In this document: positions 12,901-23,800 of the stretch, piece after piece
How positions within the stretch are numbered: the stretch's first letter is position 1
Layout: the number at the start of each line of letters is the position of its first letter
Assembly (NCBI GenBank): GCA_029339195.1
Contig: JAPTJF010000096.1
Location: 62,001 to 126,000, forward strand
Direction of reading: 5' to 3'
Length of the DNA stretch: 64,000 nt
Source: Micractinium sp. NFX-FRZ
Lineage: Eukaryota; Chlorophyta; Trebouxiophyceae; Chlorellales; Chlorellaceae
Position numbers and translations under genes: made by a program
The notes under the pieces: model-generated
What the model was told of the DNA's origin: nothing
What the model saw: the letters and a program-made list of their open reading frames with translations, nothing else
Database searches by the model: none

Positions 12901-13269
12901 GGGCGGCGGCGATGCGCGGCAGGCAAGCTCCCTGTTGCTCACCTGCAATGGGCATGCAGTGCCTTATGAGTTCTCGCTGGCAGCAGGTGAGACGAGGCTG
13001 GTGCACAGCGTGGTGGGTGCAAATTGCACGGACGCTTTGACAGAGGAGGTGTGGTTTGTTGGCAACGTGGGCTGAGCCGATTTTTGTGGCACAGCTGTTT
13101 CAAGTACAGCCTGCAGTGCAAGTGCTCAGCTCGTTGCAACCCTGCCTGCCTCTCTGCTCACCCGATTGCAGTGAAACAGTGGATTTGGCGGCGCTCTGAC
13201 GATTTGGTGGTACACTACGGGCTACGAGACAACACGCCGCTGAAGCTGCCAGCCATCCGTCCTCCCTAA
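6974..13269 (+). CDS. WDR48: WDR48/UAF1-like WD40-repeat protein
   Basis: Seventeen exons: 6974-7066, 7183-7265, 7427-7487, 7655-7739, 7955-8109, 8408-8509, 8856-8929, 9250-9441, 9798-10072, 10280-10426, 10619-10785, 11015-11355, 11505-11652, 11976-12065, 12542-12607, 12716-12986, 13172-13269; 815 residues, all phases closing. Residues from about 32 to 420 form WD40 repeats with GHTDW, SSDKTLRVW, GHNDYV, KGHTDNIR, SSDHTIRLWDLGQQRC and YSGGRDGCIYR. After these come DRRHVLTQDMTGNVQMWDI, then SSWFAPDVKLGSL, and the tail VKQWIWRRSDDLVVHYG, which matches the WDR48 C-terminus. WDR48 binds and activates USP1/USP12/USP46-type deubiquitinases; this role is taken from the family. Exon 12 has a Gln-rich low-complexity insert. 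Intron 10 uses a GC donor. Several introns hold degenerate exon copies, listed separately. Confidence 0.94.
8650..8686 (+). repeat. (TG)n-rich tract in WDR48 intron 6
   Basis: Interrupted TG dinucleotide run within the intron between 8509 and 8856. Simple sequence with no further assigned role. Confidence 0.8.
9121..9188 (+). repeat. Degenerate copy of the 5' edge of WDR48 exon 8, in intron 7
   Basis: Positions 9121-9188 repeat 9241-9303, acceptor included (CTGCAGGGCGCTGCA in both), about 80% identical by eye. The copy has a 4-base insertion and would read R-ALQLRTEGRLLLTG then drop out of frame to a stop, so it cannot serve as an exon. It lies 60 bases before the real acceptor. Confidence 0.85.
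10494..10566 (+). repeat. Degenerate copy of the exon 10/exon 11 junction of WDR48, in intron 10
   Basis: The first half (TGGGACATCACG and flank) matches the end of exon 10 at about 10396-10426. The second half (TTCAAGGAGGTGGAGAAAGA) matches exon 11 at about 10649-10670. The two halves are joined with no intron between them and with an internal gap. Confidence 0.8.
11725..11762 (+). repeat. Degenerate copy of the 3' edge of WDR48 exon 13 with its donor
   Basis: TGCCGCAGGTGAGG occurs at the real donor (11645-11658) and again about 100 bases later in intron 13. The upstream flank (TTCACTGGGGAGG versus CTCACTGGAGAAG) is also similar. The match outside the core is weaker than in other copies. 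Confidence 0.55.
12469..12491 (+). repeat. (TG)n tract in WDR48 intron 14
   Basis: Uninterrupted TG run of about 11 units, just upstream of the pyrimidine-rich end of the intron before exon 15. Confidence 0.85.
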
Positions 13270-14142
13270 CTGACGCTGTCAGCTCTGTCCTCCTTAACAA
13301 CTCGCGCGGGGGGGGGGCTTCATGATTGAACAGGGCAATACCATGACCAGCCACCCATTTGCAAGGCTTTTCGCCTCCTTTTGGCCTGAATTGTAACAAG
13401 AGGATGCGATGGAACCAGACGCCTGCATGATGCATCGCAACAAGGAAACTCTGTGCGAGAGGGTGCAGGCTGGCACGATGCGCCTCCTCACCTACATCAT
13501 TTGTTCCCCGACAACTGCGGGTTCCGTCGACCCAGGTGCCCCAATTGTGTGCGCCAGCATCGTCCTGCTTTCGGAGCTGTTATTGCACGTACTCTCTGGG
13601 ATGGCATTCAGTCAGGGACGTGGTTGCCGATGCCCAGGCTGCTTCTGGGCACTACCAGTGAGGCATATGCAGCGTGCGTCTGCTTGGCAATCCGAACGCT
13701 CGGCTGCAGCGCGTGGATAAGGCGTCCGGACCGATATCTGCGAAGGCTAGGGCACCAGTTCGTGATGCAGCGTAGAAGAAATTGTCTCGTCTACACAAGC
13801 TGCAATAGAAGCTTGGACTCTGCTAGCAGCATGGACTCTAACCATTTTCATGCGAGTGCAATCGTTTCTTTCACACAGACATGTATGCTGTACAGCTGAG
13901 AGATGTATGCTGTAGCAGCAAGGACTGTCAAGCATGTATTCCCTAATCAAACCATTACCCTCTTTTGAAACCTGGCTTCACATTTTCTCTCTTGCGCTCT
14001 CTTTCCTGATGCAAGCCCCTTTGGATCTGATTTGTTCCTTCTTTGTTGCGCTCCCTCTGCATGCTGTTCCATATTTTCACTCAGGTGGATCGCATGTGTA
14101 ACAAATTCACCGTGCAATCAGGACATGCAGCTCAGGCGGGGC
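13270..14142. other. Convergent intergenic region, WDR48-like gene / MAP1A
   Basis: 873 bases between two stop codons on opposite strands should hold both 3' UTRs. A TGTAA signal at 13392-13396 fits the WDR48-like transcript. I find no matching minus-strand signal. A 148-codon open frame (13453-13899) has no family-like motif and no splice context, and I do not accept it as a gene. Confidence 0.6.
13392..13396 (+). terminator. TGTAA poly(A)-type signal of the WDR48-like gene
   Basis: TGTAA lies 123 bases after the stop codon at 13269. Use is inferred from position. Confidence 0.5.
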
Positions 14143-17100
14143 TTAGCTGGCCGCACCTGCTGCTGCTGTCGCCGCTGATGTGCCGCCCTCTTGCTGCTCC
14201 TTCTCCCACCACAGCGGCGGCGAGTCTGCCACCCGCGCTGTGAGCACCTCGTAGCCAGTGGGGGTGATCAGCAGCTGGTGCTCAAACTGTGCCGACCGCT
14301 GGCCATCCTCTGTTACCGAGGTCCAGCCGTCGGGCCAGGTCTTGTCGCGGTGCGACCCAAGGTTGATCATAGGCTCTGCAGGCAGTAGAATAGAGTGGTT
14401 GGTGGGGGTGAATAGTGGAAGAACAGATGTGCAGGAGATGAGTGCCAATATGCATGCATGGCAGGCTTAAGATGCTCAGGTGCTCAAAATGTATAGCAAG
14501 GGTGGCGCCCAATGGTAGGCCAGAGAACACAACGAATAGGCAAACCAATGGGAGGCCAAACACCCAGCCTTCCCGGCCACCCTAAGCCAGCCTTCCCAGC
14601 CAGCCTTCCCGCCAAGGCCCCCAGCCAGCCTACCCAGCCAGCCTGCCCTCCGCACCTATCGTGAACACCTCCCCCACTTTCATGGTGCCCTTGGCCTTGT
14701 TCTTGGCGTAGTGCGGCACATTGGGGGCGCAGTGGAAGAGGTCCCCAATGCCGTGCCCGCAGTATGTGCGCACCACGCTCATCCTGCTTGTCGGGAGGCA
14801 GGCATCCAACAACGGCACACGTCAGGCTGCCTGGACAATGATAAATGGTTGCAGAAAACGCAACGGGCCGCAAGGGTCGGGCTAGCATGAGCCGCAGCTA
14901 GGGTCGACTCAAAGAGCCGTGGCACCAACACGGTGCAGCCGCAGCTAGTCTCCCACGCTGCGTGCTGCACGGGTGCAGCAGCCCCCGAAGGGCCCAAGTT
15001 GCTCTTCCTGTGAATGTTGCTTACCCATGCTGCTTTGCGTGCTTTGTGATCACCTCCCCGATGTCGCGGTAAGGGGTGCCCGGCTTGCAAATCTCGATCG
15101 CCTTGAACAGGCACTGCAGGGGAGGCAGGCGAGGGCATAGCCCGCAAAGTTAGACAATGCCGAGCTTGCAGAAGTTGTTCACACATACACGCGCTAAAAA
15201 AGAAACAGGCAATGCAGAGGGGGAACGCGGGAGCATGCAGGCAGCCCGGATTGGAGCCAATGGTGAGGGGCAAAGGTATGCTGAGGGGTGCTAGATATGC
15301 AAAGTGAAGCGCTCTGAACAGGCACTGCCTCACGGCAAGGGCGGGGCAGCATGGTGGGGGCACACTGTTGCCTCGCAAGCAGGAACAGAAGTGCCCCTCA
15401 GGGAAAAAAGGGCAGTCTGCCTGGCTCCGTGCAAGCACTCCGTGCAAGCAAGGTTACAGGGGCCTCGGGAGGCCTGCAGCAGCTGGTTCCGTTGCTCACA
15501 TCGTAGGTGACCTTGATCAGCTGCTTGGAGGCGTCATCCACCTGGCCCACCACAAACGTCTCGTTCAGGTCGCCTGCTCGCCGAGGGTGGGGAGGGGCCA
15601 GGCAGGAACCAGGAGCAGAGGCGTTGATGCAGCGGCGCATCGCTTGCCACAACCCACTTGCCAGCAAACTGCATGGGCTCCATTGTCCCCCTGCCTCGAC
15701 TCCTGCTGCACAGCCGCCCCCCACCCCCAACCACCTCCTCCCCGCCACACCCCTCCGCTTGCGTGCACCTGTGTACCCATTCATACATGGACAGACCGGG
15801 CTCTTTGCAATCATTCGATCATTCGACAACCTCAAGTGTACTGCAGCACCCCACCATCTCACCGTGGTACCCCTTGTAGTAGACCGACACGTCGACATTC
15901 ACAATGTCCCCCTCCTGCAGCGGCCGCCTGTCGGGGATGCCGTGGCAGATGACCTCGTTGATGGAGGTGCACACGCTCTTGGGGAAGGAGTAGTAGTTGT
16001 AGGGGGAGGGGTAGGCGCCCGCCTCGATTGTGGCCTCATGCACCTGCAGGAGATGATGGGAGCGGGGTTAGGGGGTTTAGCCTTCGGGTGGGGTTGAGGC
16101 TCACAAAGAACGCCCCAAGCAGCTTGAACTCCATCACTGGAGCAGGGCACTCACGATGCGGTCAATCTCGTCTGTGGTCACGCCCGGCTGGACCGCAGCG
16201 TGCGCCTTGTCCAGCACCAGCCGCCCTATCCGGCACGCCTCGCGGATGCCCGCAATGTCCTTCTCGTTGCGGATCTTGACTGCGATTATGAACAGAGGGA
16301 GCGCGCGTGCGTGGGTGTTAGGGGGCAACTGGACGGGGTGCGTGGACTCGCTCGTTGCGGGTCTTGATTGCACAGCCAGAGGTACACACGAATGTGCGTC
16401 TCTGTTGAAGGACAGGACCTGGTCACTCGTGAGTGTGAGGGTAGGCCAAATTTTAGCCGACCGGCCGAGAAGCAGCCCTAGCAAGCGACTTCAGCCAGGT
16501 CCTGCGCTCTTATGCCTGCACGCTGCTGTCAGCAGCCACCGAGTTGTGCCCACCTGCGTGCTGCTGCCGGCTCTCCACCTCGGATGTGGGGATGCTGGTG
16601 GCGTAGTAGTCTGGCTTGGGGATGTCCGCCGGAATCTGCAGATGCCATGAACTCAAAACGTTTCGTAAGGGATGGCGGAGCGATCAGGTTGCAGGCATGG
16701 TCCCCTCCCTTATGCATCACAGCTCTCTGTGGCAACAGCTCTGTGGCACCAGGTCCCTTCCAATATGCATCACAGCTCTCTCTGTGGCAGTTCAGTTTCA
16801 AAGCAACCACGCAGCCATAGCAACACGCTTCCCCTGCCGTCCGTGGGCCGCCCCGCTCACCGGCCGCATGGGCCCAATGCGTGCGGGGCGCAGGTCGCCA
16901 GTCCACTTGAAGTCGGGCATGTTGAGGCTGCGTCCCTGGCCGCGCCGCGTGCAATAGTGCCAGCCATCAAAGGCCGAGGGCTTGTGCAGCTTCTTGTGCT
17001 CCGCCCATGACCCCTTGAAACACTCCTGGGAGCAGAAGGCCGCAAGGTCCTTTTCCAGGTTCAGCTCCAGGCTGCAGGGTATGGGAAAGGTGCATGGAGG

Positions 17101-17501
17101 GATTAGGCAACGGGGCAGGCTGCAGGTTTCGGGTTCCCAGTCGGAGGGCACAGACATGGCAGGTTCAGCCAAGGCGCACAATACAGGCGCACTGAGGTGT
17201 GGGACATGCGGGTACAGCACAAGGCAGCAGGGTGGGCAGTTGGTCCCTGGACAGGGGCGGCATTTTAGGCGGATAGGTAGCTTCAGTCCACACTCGAGGT
17301 CCGGAGATAGAGGAGCAAGATGTTTGGCTGCTGCTGCCACCTACATGGGCTGGCAATCGCACCACTAGCAGCAGAACCGCAGTGGGGTGCTGGCAGCAGG
17401 TTGGCGGCGGCAGCAGCGGCGGCTCACCAGCGGGGGCACTGCAGCTTCGCGGGCTGCTGGCAGGACGCGCAAAGCAGGCCCTCGACTGCATCCGCAGTCA
17501 T
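14143..17501 (-). CDS. MAP1A: Methionine aminopeptidase type 1 with N-terminal zinc finger
   Basis: Nine exons (high to low): 17428-17501, 16861-17071, about 16555-16635, 16155-16279, 15863-16043, 15500-15573, 15025-15113, 14656-14783, 14143-14375; 398 residues. It removes the initiator methionine from nascent proteins in the cytosol. Residues about 11-55 form the MYND-like zinc finger (CASC, CPRC, CSQEC, then HKKLH), which in eukaryotic MAP1 aids ribosome association. The catalytic domain keeps all five metal ligands: Asp215 and Asp226 (across [14 protein letters not shown]), His289 (YCGHGIG), Glu322 (TIEPMINLG) and Glu353 ([10 protein letters not shown]), plus His198 in CHGIPD. No transit peptide is evident, so it is probably the cytosolic form. 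Intron 3 contains an exon-edge copy, and intron 2 has a short tandem duplication. Confidence 0.97.
16349..16376 (-). repeat. Degenerate copy of the 5' edge of MAP1A exon 4, in intron 3
   Basis: Plus-strand CTCGTTGCGGGTCTTGATTG repeats CTCGTTGCGGATCTTGACTG at 16263-16282, which encodes the start of exon 4 (VKIRNE) up to its acceptor. The copy lies about 85 bases upstream in transcript sense and would read VKTRNE. Confidence 0.8.
16699..16790 (-). repeat. Short tandem duplication in MAP1A intron 2
   Basis: The block TATGCATCACAGCTCTCT with its flank occurs at about 16710 and again at about 16764, a roughly 55-bp unit repeated twice. It does not obviously derive from an exon. Confidence 0.75.
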
Positions 17502-17878
17502 TGCGGCTGCTCCTGTTCAGCTCCTGTGCCTCAAATCAGCATGCAGCAGTTGCGGACGCAGGCTGGCGTGTTTTCGCTCCGCGTGATTTGAAGCAAGTGT
17601 GAGCGCACATAGGGAATGGAAGACGTTCTCCTCTCGCACTGCCGCGCTGTCATACTTTTGCTGCTGTGGTGTGCTGCGCCATTCTGCTCGTCGCATCGAC
17701 ACCCCGTTCAAAGCCCGCGGCGCAAGCTGTGTGCGTTTGTGAGCTGCTGAGGGACTTGTATAGCGCGCACCCACGCAAGCCCTACTCGGCGTGCCCTAAA
17801 CCTCGCGGATCATCGGTCGTGCTCTTCAGTCCCCTCCTGCTCTTTCTGTATTGCACCTCGGCCCGATCGACGATCAAC
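17502..17878. promoter_or_regulatory. Divergent intergenic region, MAP1A / glucan phosphorylase
   Basis: 377 bases lie between two start codons on opposite strands, so both promoters and 5' UTRs are expected here. No clear TATA box, RNA gene or upstream coding exon is seen. Confidence 0.5.
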
Positions 17879-20800
17879 ATGCAGGCCAGCGTCGTGGGTC
17901 TCAAGTCTGCGCCCCTGAGGCCCCAGACCCGTCGGGCACAGGCTTCTCAGCGCGGCTCTGGCCGTCTGGCAGTGCGCTCCGTGCTGGAGATGAACAAGGG
18001 CAAGGCTACCACCAACGGAGCGGCGGCCAGCAACGCAGATGCAGTGAAACAGGACATCGAGCTGCAGGGCCTTTACCGCGCTCCAGTTGTTAAGGATGAT
18101 GAGGAGAAGATGTACCAGTCAGGTGATGCCCAAGTGCAGAATGTCAACAACGGTGGCGCGCCGCTGCAGCAGGAAGCCCTATTCTCGCTGCCGCCGCCAC
18201 CCGCCGCCGCCGTCTGTTGAACCGCCGTGTTGCCGCACCGACTTCCCCTGGACGCCCTGCAGTGGCCTGGAGTGTGCACAACCGCCTGAAGGATGCCTTT
18301 GACAAGACTCAGGAGTACTGGAAGTGAGCTGAGAAGCAGCTGGGCCATCGGCCGAATTTATACTACCGCCGTTTAAACTGCAGCACCTGCCTGCCACCCG
18401 TCCCTTCGCAAACGACGGCGCATGCCAGATTGCATTTTGCCTCAGTATGCCTTGACTCGGTGGCACTGCTGAAGTCTAGGTTTGCAGCCGCTTCTTTGAG
18501 CGCATGCATGCGCTTGCTGGCCGCAACTGGGGAGGTTGCACACTGCTCGCCGCTGCCGTTTCTGGGACGCGTCACCCTGCGTGCCGCCGCCTGCCTGCCT
18601 CACTCCTGTGCCTGTGCATTGTCATCAACTTCTTGCAGGGAGAAGGACCCCAAGCACGTGTACTACCTGTCTGCCGAGTTCCTCATGGGCCGCACGCTGA
18701 CCACCGCAGTGAACAACATGGGACTGGAGGGCGAGTATGCCGAGGTGGGTGCTGAACCTTGTGGGTGCTGAACCCTCCGCGTCTCCTTTTCAGGGCTGCT
18801 TGTACGTGCAGGGGCCACGGCCAGGCAAGTACAGCTTGCAGTGCAGCATCGGGGGCTGGCGGGCGCCGTGGTGCCCGCAGCCCAGCTGGCCGAGCACGGC
18901 AGTGATTGCTTCGGCTGTTCCTCAGTTGCATGCCTCCGTACCTGCACGCTATGCCCATCTCACCCCTGGCACCGTTGCTGCGGTACTCCAATCCTCCCCC
19001 TTTACATCCGCCAAACAATCGGCAGCAGTATGGAATGCAGGTGCCACCGGGCTGCTAACATTTTCGGTGCCAGCAACCACCGAACAAACACCCTGCCCGC
19101 TGCCTCGCACACGCAGGCCCTCAAGAAGCTGGGCTCCAACATGGAGACTGTGGTGAGCAAGGAGCTGGACGCTGCCCTGGGCAACGGTGGCCTGGGCCGC
19201 CTGGCTGCCTGCTTCCTTGACTCCATTGCCACCCTGGACCTGCCCGGCTGGTGAGTGGTTGTACGGGATTTTTTTGGCTCAGCGCCCCGCAGGGGCAGAG
19301 CCCTTTGGGGGATCACGGCATCTCGGAGAGTGAACACTGCATTCATCCCTCACTTCTTGGTTTCGAGCGGCATGCCGAGTAGAATGCCTGATTAGCCAGA
19401 TGCCTTAGCTGCATGGAATGCAATTTGTAGCAGTAGTTACTAGCCTCAATCTGGTTGCTGCATTGACTCGTGCAGATCCACGCATGGTGAAATGCTGATG
19501 CTCATGTTACCATCTCCGCCAAGCTATTCTCAGTTTTAAAGAAACATCTAGTTTTTTAGGGCATCAGGCCTCCCGTGCTCTCCTCTCTGGCTCATTCGCT
19601 GAATGTGCATGCCGAGTGAAATCGTTTGGCAACGTGGGGCCGAGGGGGGGGCTGGCGCTGGCTGGGATGCGGATGGGATGCACTTGCTGGTCACGGCAGC
19701 ATTTTAGCATGTGAAGAACAGTTTCGTTTTGTTTTATCAGTTCTATAATCTGTAGTGAACAAAACTGTCACAGGAGACGCACCAGGCCATGCTAATGTTA
19801 CAGCCATCACAGTTCCGATGAGATCCCAACCATACATCAGGCCTCTTCATGCCCTGCTTGCCTTTGGCTGTGCCACTCAAATCCTTTCGCATTTCGCTGC
19901 CCACGACGCGCAGGGGGTATGGCATCCGCTATCGGTATGGCATGTTCAAGCAGGCGGTGAAGGACGGCCTCCAGGTGAGCGATTCCGGGGCCGGATTTTT
20001 CGTCGTTTTTGGGTGGGCCGGCCAAGCTCCCACTGCCTTGGGCTTGAGCTCCCACTGCCCGCACTGCGGGCACCCGGGGCACAGCGCCGCCACCGGGCGC
20101 GCTGCTCCCGCCGTGCCCTTGCTGTGCATGGCGGCGCAGATGGCGCACACGCGGCGCCAGTCGCCGGCCAGCCGCACGCCACTCCAGCGGCTGCTCTCGC
20201 CGCCCCCGGCGCTCAGCGCGTGGCACCAGTAGCAGTGGGACTGCGCCGGCGCCGCAGGCGACGCCGCGGCGCCGCCGCCAGGCGGCAGCGCCAGTTCTGG
20301 GACTGCTCCGCTCACGATGGTTTCCCTTCAATGATGTTGCTCTTTCAGGTGGAGCTGCCCGACTACTGGCTGGACAACGGCAACCCCTGGGAGATCCGCC
20401 GCCCCGACACCCAGTTCAAGTGAGACCTGGATGGGCGCCTGGGGTGGCTATCAGCAGGGCCAACCGGCAGCAGCAGCGGGCAAGCTGAGCGGCCTGGGCA
20501 CAAGCAAACAGCTGGACCCCTGGTGAAACCAGCAAGTGGAGAGTGTCTGAGACCTTCACACTGGTTCTCCATGCTGCAGGGTGGGCTTCTACGGCTCCCT
20601 GCAGGACGGCAAGTGGGTGCCCGGCGAGGAGGTGGTTGCCGAGGCCTATGATGTCCCCATCCCCGGCTACAAGACCAAGACTGTCAGCAACCTGCGCCTG
20701 TGGGATGCCCTGCCCTCCAACGAGCTGGACCTGGCCGCGTTCAACGCTGGCGACTATGTGAAGGTGGGTAGTGTGGGGCCAAAAGGGGGCCCTTGGGGGC

Positions 20801-23800
20801 CGGGGAAGTGGGGTGCCCTGCACACTGCTGCTGTCCCGCAGGCTATGGTGCAAAGTTGAAGGCCCGACGAGATCATTGCCTTCCTGTACACGTGCATGTG
20901 TGGTCAGCACCTGCTTGAGCCAACCTGCTCCCGTTGCTTGCCTCTCTGCCATCTGCAGGCTGTGGAGCAGAAGCGCAAGGCCGACGAGATCACGGCGGTG
21001 CTGTACCCCAACGATGCCACCGAGGAGGGCAAGGAGCTGCGCCTGAAGCAGCAGTTCTTCTTTGTCAGCGCCTCGCTGCAGGACACCATTGCGCGCTACC
21101 TGGTGGGTGGGGTGGGCACCTTTGAGGGTTGGGTACAGCTCAGTTGTGGGGGCCATGGAGGGAAGGGAAGCTGGTAGATGGATGTGGGCAGTGCAGCTGC
21201 CAAGCCATGTGCCCGCTGTCTAGCTCAATCACGCAGCGCTGAGTGCACGCCATAGCTGCATGGCTGTTGCCAGCATGTGGCTGCTTTGCGTTGTGTCTTC
21301 CATTGCATCAGCCCAGCTGCCTGCCTCACCTCTGCTCCGTCTGCCGTTGCTGCTCCTTGCTGCAGGAGAAGCACTCTGACCTGGCTGGCCTGCCCGAGAA
21401 GGCGACCTTCCAGATGAACGACACCCACCCCACCATTGCCGGTGAGGCCAGGATGAACAGGCGGCATGCCCCCGTTTCCTCGCTGTTTGAGCTGCACTCC
21501 ATGGGTCATGCCACCGGCACCCGAGGCGCCCAGCCACAATCGGCGTTTTTCTTGCAGGTTCCTGCCCTGTGGCACTCTCTGATGCACCCCGTCCCCTGCT
21601 CCTCATCTCTGCGCCTGTTGCAAACTCTGCAGTGGCTGAGCTGATGCGCCTGCTGATTGATGTGCACGGCCTCAGCTTCCAGGACGCCTGGGCCATCACC
21701 ACCAAGACCGTGGCCTACACCAACCACACGTGAGGCTGGAGGGGCATTTGAAACAGGCGTTGGGAAAGGGAAAACACCTCCGCAGCCAGGCTGGACTGCT
21801 TTGTTGTGCGTAGCACCCTCGACATATGCACATGTTCCAGCTGCAACTAGCATAAGTGCTGTGCCAATTTCCCAATGGTGGCATTGGCCTGTGGTCTAGA
21901 CAGACACGATCTGCCCGAACCCCCCCCCCCCTGCAGCGTCATGCCCGAGGCACTGGAGAAGTGGCCCGTGCGCGTGATTGGCAAGCTGCTGCCCCGCCAC
22001 ATGCAGCTGATCGAGCAGATCAACGACACCTGGCTCGCCTCCATCAAGGTGGGTTGGTTTGATGGATTCCCCTCGCTTGATTCAGATTAAAGACTGCCGG
22101 CAAGTGCGGGCTGCTGGCCTGAAACACAGCTGCAAATGCCTGCCTGCGCCGCTGCTGTGCCTGAGGCGGCCACCTCCGCCCCACAACTCACGCATGCCCT
22201 GTCCTCTGCCCTGTACTGCAGGACTTTGTGGCCGGCAAGGTTGAGAAGCAGCTGGCTGCCAAGAAGGCTGAGGCGGAGGCCGAGAAGGCGGCTGCCAAGG
22301 CTGAGAAGGCGGCTGCGGCCAAGGCGGCCGGCAAGGAGGTTGAGGAGGAGGAGGAGGAGAAGAAGGAGGATGAGGTGGACGAGGTGAGGCAGGGGCCGAG
22401 GAGAAGGAGGACTGCAAGCAGGGGTGTGCAAAGAGCTCTGGTGTTTGAAGAAGTGGGAACGGCGTCGCCACATGTGGCTGTTCAGCGTGGGGTCAAGCCT
22501 CAACCTTCAACGGCACGCCTCACAATGCTTCTTATGCAACCCGCCTGCAGGTTGAGCTTGTGGCCGAGGCGCTCAAGGCCTACAGCATCGTCCAGGAGAA
22601 CCAGTGGAACAAGGGCGAGATGTGAGTGCTGGCTGGGGAGGGGGCCTGCCGCACCTAGGGTGCACCTGTCCCGCGAATCGTTACTTTGAATGGAAGGTCT
22701 GGTGGCGGTGGCAGGCTGAAGCGGCGGTCGCAGATTGGAACCAGACGTGCTTGCTGTTACTCGCAACTTGAACCCACATCGTTACTTGTCCCACCCAATC
22801 TGCAGGCTGGTGAACATGGCCTACCTGGCGGTGGTGGGCTCCTTTGCAGTCAACGGTGTGGCCGCCATCCACTCCGAGATCATCAAGACCGACATCTTCC
22901 CGGTGAGCAGGGCTGGTTTCCTTGATGAGAGCAGCAAGCAGGTGTCGGAGATGCCAGCTTGATGCCCAGAAAATCAAGGCGCGAGCTCGTGTGGCATCAT
23001 CTGATACGAAGATTGGAGTAGGAAGCTGGAGCGTGCAGGAACACAGGGGAGCATCTGGCTTGGGCCTTTGCCAGTACGCGCAAGCCTCTGCTGACCCAGC
23101 AACCGCATCTGCCACGCCCTGGGTTTGGTCTGATGCAGCAATTCGTGGAGCTGTTCCCCGAGCGCTTCCAGAACAAGACCAACGGCGTGACCCTGCGCCG
23201 CTGGCTGGCCTACTGCAACCCAGAGCTGTCTGCGCTCATCACTGAGGCGAGCAAAGGGAGGGCAGATGAAGGGCAGATGCTGGAGCGTTGCCAAGTTGCG
23301 GCCACCTGCCTGCCTGCAGCCCACGCACTGCTGCAGTGTCAGCCTGTCTGCGGCCAAGCCTGCCGGTCTTACAATGACGTGCTGGCCGCCCCCCTCCTGC
23401 TGCCTCTGCATCCTGTCACATTCGTTGCCCGCCCCTGCACACACCCCCCTCCGCAGGCGCTGGGCACCGACGCATGGGTCAAGGACGCCACCCTGCTGGC
23501 GAAGCTGAAGCCGTTTGCCGAGGACGCCGCCTTCCGCGCGCGCTGGCGGGAGATCAAGCAGCAGAAGAAGGCGTCGCTGGCGGCCCACATCAAGGATGTG
23601 ACCGGCTACCAGGTCGCCACCTCCCCCCTGTTTGACATCCAGGTGCGCAGGCGGCCAACCTTCACAGGGCTGCCACTACATGACTGGGGTGCCACGTGCA
23701 CAGGAATAAGCCAGATTCTGTGCCCCTCTCTCATGTTCATTGGAATTTTGTGTCTCAAGTTTGAGAGCCAAGCTAAGGTTCCATCCCTTGTCGTGCTGTC

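Noticed and set aside
13453..13899. 148-codon open frame in the gap between WDR48-like gene and MAP1A
   Set aside because: No motif, no echo of a known family, unusual composition for local coding exons, and it lies where two 3' UTRs are expected.
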